Shown: positions 5,636 to 8,940 of the stretch, piece by piece
Numbering within the stretch: position 1 is the stretch's first letter
Layout: every line of letters starts with the position of its first letter
Assembly (NCBI GenBank): GCA_015490055.1
Contig: WFYP01000022.1
Location: 1-8,940, forward strand
Direction of reading: 5' to 3'
From: Nitratifractor sp.
GTDB taxonomy: Bacteria > Campylobacterota > Campylobacteria > Campylobacterales > Sulfurovaceae
Length of the DNA stretch: 8,940 nt
Made by a program: the position numbers and the translations under genes
The notes under the pieces: model-generated
The model's input: the letters and a program-made list of their open reading frames with translations, nothing else
Database searches by the model: none
What the model was told of the DNA's origin: nothing

Positions 5636-5641
5636 CACTAG

Positions 5642-6358
5642 CTAGCTAAGATTCAAATACCTACGCATAAATTTAATCTGTTTAAAATCTAAAATACTTT
5701 TAATGCACTCACTTGCATCATCAATAGTTACACCACCCATTGGAGCATATATTGCACTAGAACTTGCCATATCAGCTTTGCTAGAGTTTGCAACTGCCAC
5801 ATAACACTGATTTACAACTGCTAATGCATTTCCTAATAACTCTAAATGGCGTTTTCTTGATATCCCCCATTGGCTTGGAACTAAAATGACATCTGCACCT
5901 TCTAACTTTTGCCAAAGCTCTTTAAAGCGAAGTTCAAAACATATTAATAATCCAAACTTTATGCCATCTACTTCGAATATTTTAATATCTTCACCATCTC
6001 CAGCTTCTAAGAACAAATGTTCATTACCTAATTTAAAGAGTTTATGTTTATTTTGAGTATGAATAACTCTTCCTTTATGTAAAACTACAGCTTGGTTTAC
6101 AACTTTGCCATCTATTTTACGCAAAAGTGTTAATGCTAAAATTTGATTTTCTACTAAACTTAACAACTCTTTTAGAGCTACTTCGCTAAATTCACAAGCT
6201 TTATCTAAATTTTCATAATCATAATCTGTTAAGCAAACTTCTGGTGCTAATATAACAGCATCATTTGGCAATTTATTAATATAGTGTTTAATCTTTTCTA
6301 AATTATTTGCATAATTTGGATTATTTTTTAATTGTAAAACTATAATCTCTCTAGCCAT
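5642..6358 (-). CDS. Carbon-nitrogen hydrolase (nitrilase superfamily)
   Basis: The protein has 238 residues, in the usual range for small amidases of this family (240-290). The catalytic triad is visible: Glu in APEVC (E40), Lys in NKHKLF (K104), and Cys in LLICFELRF (C140). A second conserved Glu (E142) follows the cysteine. It should hydrolyse an amide or nitrile C-N bond in the cytosol; the substrate cannot be read from sequence, and the omega-amidase/Nit2-like branch is only a guess. Its ATG follows directly on the TAA of the radical SAM gene, with no spacer and no separate SD, so it relies on ribosomes arriving from upstream. The C-terminus (MRRYLNLS) ends at TAG, just before heptamer repeats. 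Confidence 0.9.
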   Translation of the reverse strand: MAREIIVLQLKNNPNYANNLEKIKHYINKLPNDAVILAPEVCLTDYDYENLDKACEFSEVALKELLSLVENQILALTLLRKIDGKVVNQAVVLHKGRVIHTQNKHKLFKLGNEHLFLEAGDGEDIKIFEVDGIKFGLLICFELRFKELWQKLEGADVILVPSQWGISRKRHLELLGNALAVVNQCYVAVANSSKADMASSSAIYAPMGGVTIDDASECIKSILDFKQIKFMRRYLNLS

Positions 6359-7276
6359 TTATATATCCTTTACGATATAAAACTCTATGCCACCTTTTAA
6401 CTCGTGTTTAATTTTACCCTCAGCTTCCAACTCTTTTAATCTCTTTATTGAAGCTTCATTAAATAGTGTATCTATATCCTCTTTTGTAAGTGGTCTAAGG
6501 CTTAATGTTTTTAAAATCTCCTCTTTAGAGTAGTCGAATTTAGCTTTTTGGTTTGGCTGTTTAGTAGCTATTGCAATATTTAAACTTTTATCAAACTCTA
6601 AACTCAACTCATGCAGTCTGTCGTAACTAATAGGCTTAATATCATATGCAGGTGGGCGGTCGATTGTACCTATATCTACTCTTGTAGGTTTTAATTTTAA
6701 TAAAAACTCATTTAATTTAGATACCTCTTCGCTGTTATCGTTAATACCTTTTACAAAGAGAATTTCTATTAATAAATCGCCCATAAAATGCTTTTTAAAT
6801 TCTAATATACCTTTTTTAATGCTCTCTAAATCTATACTTTTGCTTGCTCTATCTAACTTTTTAAAACATCTATCAGTAGCACAATCAAGCGATAATTTAA
6901 CACTATCCAATTTTGCTAAAGCCTTTTGTATCTCTGGCTTATTAATTGTGCTAGAGTTAGTTAAAATTAAAGTTTTTACACTACCTTTAATTTTATTTAT
7001 ACCATCTATTAATTCATTTAAATATGGATATAGAGTTGGCTCACCATTGGCTGTAAGTGTTAAGACATCTATATCTTTATGGCTTGCTAGTGCCTTTTTT
7101 ATTTCGTCTAAAATTTCAGACACACTAACGATACTACTTTGATTATCTACAACTTTTGCACCCTTTAACTCACAATATAGACAATCAAAGTTGCACTGCT
7201 TTACATTTGGGCTTAAATCAACACCCAAAGATTTACCAAATCGACGCGAATTTATTGGACCAAAAATTATACCCAT
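6359..7276 (-). CDS. Radical SAM protein, COG0731-like (wybutosine-synthesis-related Fe-S oxidoreductase family)
   Basis: The protein has 305 residues. It opens with FGPINSRRFGKSLGVDLSP (5-23), the N-terminal signature of this group. The 4Fe-4S motif follows as C28-x3-C32-x2-C35 (CNFDCLYC), then GEPTLYP (78-84), the SAM-binding strand, and ILTNSS (104-109). The core barrel runs to about 240. A C-terminal segment (about 243-305: EEILKTLSLRPLTKEDIDTLF ... LKELEAEGKI) looks like a winged helix. COG0731 is related to archaeal Tyw1, but bacteria lack wybutosine, so the bacterial reaction is not known to me. Start ATG 7276 has AAAGG 9 nt upstream, inside a weak hairpin (7287-7304). It abuts the nitrilase-family gene without a gap, suggesting linked function. 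Confidence 0.9.
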   Translation of the reverse strand: MGIIFGPINSRRFGKSLGVDLSPNVKQCNFDCLYCELKGAKVVDNQSSIVSVSEILDEIKKALASHKDIDVLTLTANGEPTLYPYLNELIDGINKIKGSVKTLILTNSSTINKPEIQKALAKLDSVKLSLDCATDRCFKKLDRASKSIDLESIKKGILEFKKHFMGDLLIEILFVKGINDNSEEVSKLNEFLLKLKPTRVDIGTIDRPPAYDIKPISYDRLHELSLEFDKSLNIAIATKQPNQKAKFDYSKEEILKTLSLRPLTKEDIDTLFNEASIKRLKELEAEGKIKHELKGGIEFYIVKDI

Positions 7277-7280
7277 TTTT

Positions 7281-7368
7281 TGTAACCTTTTATTAAGATA
7301 AAAGCTTAGCTGAGAGCTCAGAGCTTAGGGCTTAGAGCTAATTTTGTAGCTTCGCTATTTTTATTATA
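7281..7368 (-). promoter_or_regulatory. Promoter and leader of the radical SAM operon
   Basis: A TATAAT box on the minus strand at 7368-7363 would give a leader of about 80 nt. No good -35 is visible. The leader holds alternating AGCTTAG/GAGCTC units (7302-7339) that can pair with each other. A stem CTTTTAT-CTTA-ATAAAAG (7304-7287) includes the ribosome binding site. Whether the stem matters for expression is unknown. Confidence 0.42.
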
Positions 7369-7388
7369 TTAACCAACAATTAAATGGC

Positions 7389-7505
7389 TAGACAGTTTAA
7401 ATTTGAGGGACGACACATGAGAAGCGTTAAGAAATCGTGAATTGTTTCACGATTTTAGCTTCGAAACCGTAGCGTTGTGAGCAAAGCGAACCGTGAAGGC
7501 AAAGC
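7389..7505. repeat. Unclassified structured intergenic sequence
   Basis: This stretch is visibly richer in G and C than its surroundings and encodes nothing. AAATCGTGAA (7432-7441) pairs perfectly with TTCACGATTT (7446-7455), and GAAGC (7421-7425) with GCTTC (7458-7462). GACAGTTTAAA at its left edge also occurs in element B1 beside a dRS3-like hairpin. It ends at the C-run that flanks element B2. It looks like part of an older repeat element, but I find no second end. Confidence 0.4.
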
Positions 7506-7517
7506 CAGCCCCCCCCA
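7506..7517. repeat. Left target duplication of B2 with an expanded C-run
   Basis: CAGCCCCCCCCA lies directly left of B2, and CAGCCCCCAAC (7769-7779) directly right. The common core CAGCCCCC fits a duplication of about 11 bp. The left copy has eight Cs and the right copy five, which would follow from slippage in the homopolymer after insertion. Confidence 0.6.
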
Positions 7518-7768
7518 CATTGCCATTAAGTTAAGAGTCTTAACTCCATAAAATGCATAAAGCTTAAAGCAAAAAGCTAGCCACTGCGTCATTCCCCTGG
7601 AAACGGGAATCCACGGTTTAAATTGTCAAAAAAGTTAAATTGCAACTTATAGACAGTAAAAATTGTAGATTCCCGTTTTCACGGGAATGACGGCGGTGGT
7701 AGATTATCAATTTTATTTGATAACTAATTATATTAAATGGCTATAGACTCCTTAACTTAATGGCAATG
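7518..7768. mobile_element. Family B MITE-like element, copy B2, IS4-like ends
   Basis: The ends CATTGCCATTAAGTTAAG (7518) and its inverted partner (to 7768) continue as AGTCT / GAGTCT with a one-base gap, giving a TIR of 23-24 bp. The element matches the reverse complement of B1 along its length, with lower similarity in the right third. It holds two dRS3-like hairpins: 7591-7610 (ATTCCC...GGGAAT, one mismatch in the stem) and 7669-7688 (ATTCCCGT-TTTC-ACGGGAAT). No ORF is present. It lies between thiD2 and the radical SAM gene, downstream of the first and upstream of the second gene's promoter, so it probably disrupts neither. Confidence 0.87.
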
Positions 7769-7783
7769 CAGCCCCCAACAATA

Positions 7784-7803
7784 AACTATCAACTATCAAC
7801 CAA
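7784..7803. repeat. AACTATC heptamer repeats covering the thiD2 stop codon
   Basis: AACTATC-AACTATC-AACCAAC, read on the minus strand, supplies the last codons of thiD2 (GTT GAT AGT) and its TGA stop. The same heptamer occurs after the hydrolase gene at 5615-5635. Confidence 0.6.
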
Positions 7804-8208
7804 CCCCGCCAAAGCTTTTTTATGTAAACCGTAAAGCTTATACCGAACCTCTTTTGCAACTGCTGAATTTTTCGGCTCTGTAAGTTTAAATGCCTCTTCT
7901 AATACTCTTGCCGACTCTAATGCTCTTGAAAAATTAGCATCTATCATATCTTTTAAAGAGCCTCGCTCTAACTCTGAAGCTGTAGAAGTTTTGGCTACAT
8001 CGCCCTCTATATCTCTATATTCTAAGCGTTTCGTATCGAAAAGTGGTGTTAGTTTGTGTCTAAGTTCTTTAAATGTGTAGCTTAACTCTTTGTTATCGAA
8101 AATATATCGTTGCACATCTTCTAAGAGGCGAAGAGCCTCTCGTAAGCGATTTAGATTTGCATCTATTAATCGCTCTATTTTGTTATTAGTCGTCACTCGA
8201 TAGACCAA
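7789..8208 (-). CDS. thiD2: ThiD2-type hydroxymethylpyrimidine phosphate kinase, stand-alone
   Basis: The protein has 139 residues. Two related helical segments carry the family signature: LIDANLNRLREALRLLEDVQRY (14-35) with KELRHKL (47-53), and MIDANFSRALESARVLEEAFKL (88-109) with EVRYKLYGLHK (120-130). This is the domain found fused to the N-terminus of ThiE in some bacteria, often annotated thiamine-phosphate pyrophosphorylase. The full ThiE barrel is absent, so that name would mislead. Known role of the family: phosphorylation of HMP-P to HMP-PP in thiamine synthesis. No ATG is available. TTG 8208 or GTG 8196 are the candidate starts, overlapping the BI-1 gene by 23 or 11 nt; neither has a good SD, so translational coupling is likely. 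The C-terminus runs into heptamer repeats. Confidence 0.85.
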   Translation of the reverse strand: MVYRVTTNNKIERLIDANLNRLREALRLLEDVQRYIFDNKELSYTFKELRHKLTPLFDTKRLEYRDIEGDVAKTSTASELERGSLKDMIDANFSRALESARVLEEAFKLTEPKNSAVAKEVRYKLYGLHKKALAGLVDS

Positions 8209-8869
8209 GAAATTGTAAAATAACTGTAAACATATTCAAAAAGTCAATATACAAGCTTACAGCTGCATCTACTGGTGAATCATAAGCACCATTTGCAATG
8301 TTTTGAGTATCATAAATTGTAAACAAACCAAATAGTAAAAGTACTGCTGCATTTATAATTACAGCTAACATTCCGTTACCTAAAAATATGTTAATTACCG
8401 ATATTACAAGTATAACTATTAATGTAATAAACAGTGGTTTACCCCAACTACTAAAATCTGTTTTAGAGTTAATTGCAAAAATACTTAATGCTCCAAACAG
8501 AATAGAAGTAGAAAGAAATGCATTTCCAATTACCGCTGCTTTTCCTGCACTAATGTACATTGCAAATAGTGGAACTAACGATACACCTGTTAAAAATGTA
8601 AATAAAAATAGCATCATCATATTTAATCCAGGTTTACCACGAGATAATCCCAAACCAAAAAATAGAACTAAAAGTTCTGCTCCAAAAATAACCCATCTAA
8701 ATTGAACAACTTGCTCAACAAATGGCATTGTAAGGTATGCACCAAGTGCTGCCATTACCATACTTAATGCTAATAGTTGGTATGTTTTCTTTAAAAAACT
8801 AACTCTGCTAGCACTAAGTGTTGTGCCAACTCCTCTATCTACTGTATAATCTCTATCATATAAAGCCAT
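8186..8869 (-). CDS. Bax inhibitor-1 / YccA family inner-membrane protein
   Basis: The protein has 227 residues. After a soluble N-terminus of about 28 residues (MALYDRDYTVDRG...) come about seven hydrophobic segments (roughly 31-48, 57-76, 82-103, 112-133, 145-163, 167-186, 203-221). The family's paired aspartates are present in IYDTQNIA (D187) and YIDFLNMF (D209); in bacterial BsYetJ the equivalent residues form a pH-sensitive gate for calcium leak. It is therefore probably an inner-membrane protein, possibly a cation leak channel or a quality-control partner; the actual role here is unknown. The start is ATG 8869 with AAGGAGAAAT just upstream and a good promoter. Its 3' end overlaps thiD2. 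Confidence 0.94.
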   Translation of the reverse strand: MALYDRDYTVDRGVGTTLSASRVSFLKKTYQLLALSMVMAALGAYLTMPFVEQVVQFRWVIFGAELLVLFFGLGLSRGKPGLNMMMLFLFTFLTGVSLVPLFAMYISAGKAAVIGNAFLSTSILFGALSIFAINSKTDFSSWGKPLFITLIVILVISVINIFLGNGMLAVIINAAVLLLFGLFTIYDTQNIANGAYDSPVDAAVSLYIDFLNMFTVILQFLGLSSDD

Positions 8870-8887
8870 TATTTCTCCTTTTAAACC

Positions 8888-8917
8888 ATTATAGGTATTG
8901 CATTAGACTTCTTGCAA
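8888..8917 (-). promoter_or_regulatory. Sigma-70 promoter of the BI-1 / thiD2 operon
   Basis: On the minus strand, TTGCAA (8917-8912) and TATAAT (8893-8888) are 18 nt apart, a near-consensus pair. An AAGGAG RBS lies between the promoter and ATG 8869. The leader would be only about 12 nt. Confidence 0.62.
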
Positions 8918-8940
8918 AACTATATATTTTGTATATATTG

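Larger units (their letters stand above)
5271..5641. other. Intergenic region between the hydrolase gene and pcm; probable pcm promoter
   Basis: This 371-bp stretch has no gene. It is very AT-rich at 5380-5460. On the minus strand TATAAT at 5397-5392 is the best -10 for pcm; no convincing -35 is seen and other AT boxes are close by. A weak stem (AATTAC / GTAATT, 5283-5298) lies just above the pcm RBS. AGTTTACAAT occurs twice (about 5467 and 5520), with AATTTACAAAT near 5446. ATTTGTACAAAT at 5528-5539 is a perfect 12-bp palindrome, possibly an operator. No clear hairpin terminator follows the hydrolase gene, only a T-run near 5594-5600 on the minus strand. Confidence 0.45.

Noticed and set aside
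6819..7142. Plus-strand frame of 107 codons opposite the radical SAM gene
   Set aside because: It is hydrophobic only because it is the complement of charged helices; the minus-strand gene carries clear motifs.
7287..7304. RNA thermosensor over the radical SAM ribosome binding site
   Set aside because: The stem is only 7 A/T-rich pairs and would be common by chance in this composition.
7302..7339. Riboswitch in the radical SAM leader
   Set aside because: The AGCT-rich units are simple repeats; no known riboswitch core was recognised.
8388..8705. Plus-strand frame opposite the BI-1 gene
   Set aside because: It is antisense to transmembrane segments with family motifs and has no start signals.
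1..8940. tRNA, rRNA or other known RNA genes
   Set aside because: No cloverleaf with tRNA-type conserved bases and no rRNA-like stretches were seen; the cloverleaf-like folds belong to TIR-bounded elements.

Overview
This is AT-rich bacterial DNA. The protein set (stand-alone ThiD2-type protein, BI-1 membrane protein, short YqiA-like esterase, DUF255 protein with a signal peptide, HTH/coiled-coil protein, small CCGGGHC protein) and the AT-rich promoters point to Campylobacterota, probably a Sulfurimonas- or Sulfurovum-like relative. That placement is inference from protein style; no rRNA or tRNA gene is present to confirm it.

Layout. Seven intact protein genes, all on the minus strand, fall into transcriptional groups read right to left: (i) BI-1 membrane protein then thiD2 (8869-7789, overlapping); (ii) radical SAM protein then carbon-nitrogen hydrolase (7276-5642, abutting with no gap); (iii) pcm, then an HTH/coiled-coil protein, then a YqiA-like esterase (5270-3155, the last two with an ATGA overlap), then a DUF255/YyaL-type thioredoxin-fold protein (2800-818). 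The only plus-strand gene is a small cysteine-rich protein at 235-743, and it is broken.

The striking content is between the genes. Four short elements without a transposase (MITE-like, about 250-270 bp) lie in 8.9 kb and form three families with different terminal inverted repeats (TIRs). Family C has a partial copy at 1-130 and a full copy at 4328-4597. Family A is one copy at 344-613, inside the small cysteine-rich gene. Family B has copies at 2831-3088 and 7518-7768, with 11-bp or similar target duplications and ends resembling the IS4 family. In families A and C the TIR stem encloses two long hairpin arms, giving a cloverleaf-like fold. In family B the TIRs enclose two dRS3-like ATTCCC...GGGAAT hairpins showing compensatory base changes. 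Further solo ends resembling family A lie at 762-788, 3089-3113 and 5312-5340.

The elements have reshaped the genes. Removing the C copy at 4328-4597 plus one ATTT duplication restores pcm and the HTH gene as neighbours 10 nt apart, with the pcm stop codon unchanged. Removing the B copy at 2831-3088 brings the esterase and DUF255 genes to about 85 nt, so pcm-hth-yqiA-DUF255 may once have been one compact operon. I see no defence, secretion or biosynthetic system. The unusual biology is the dense, structured, inter-related set of non-autonomous elements.
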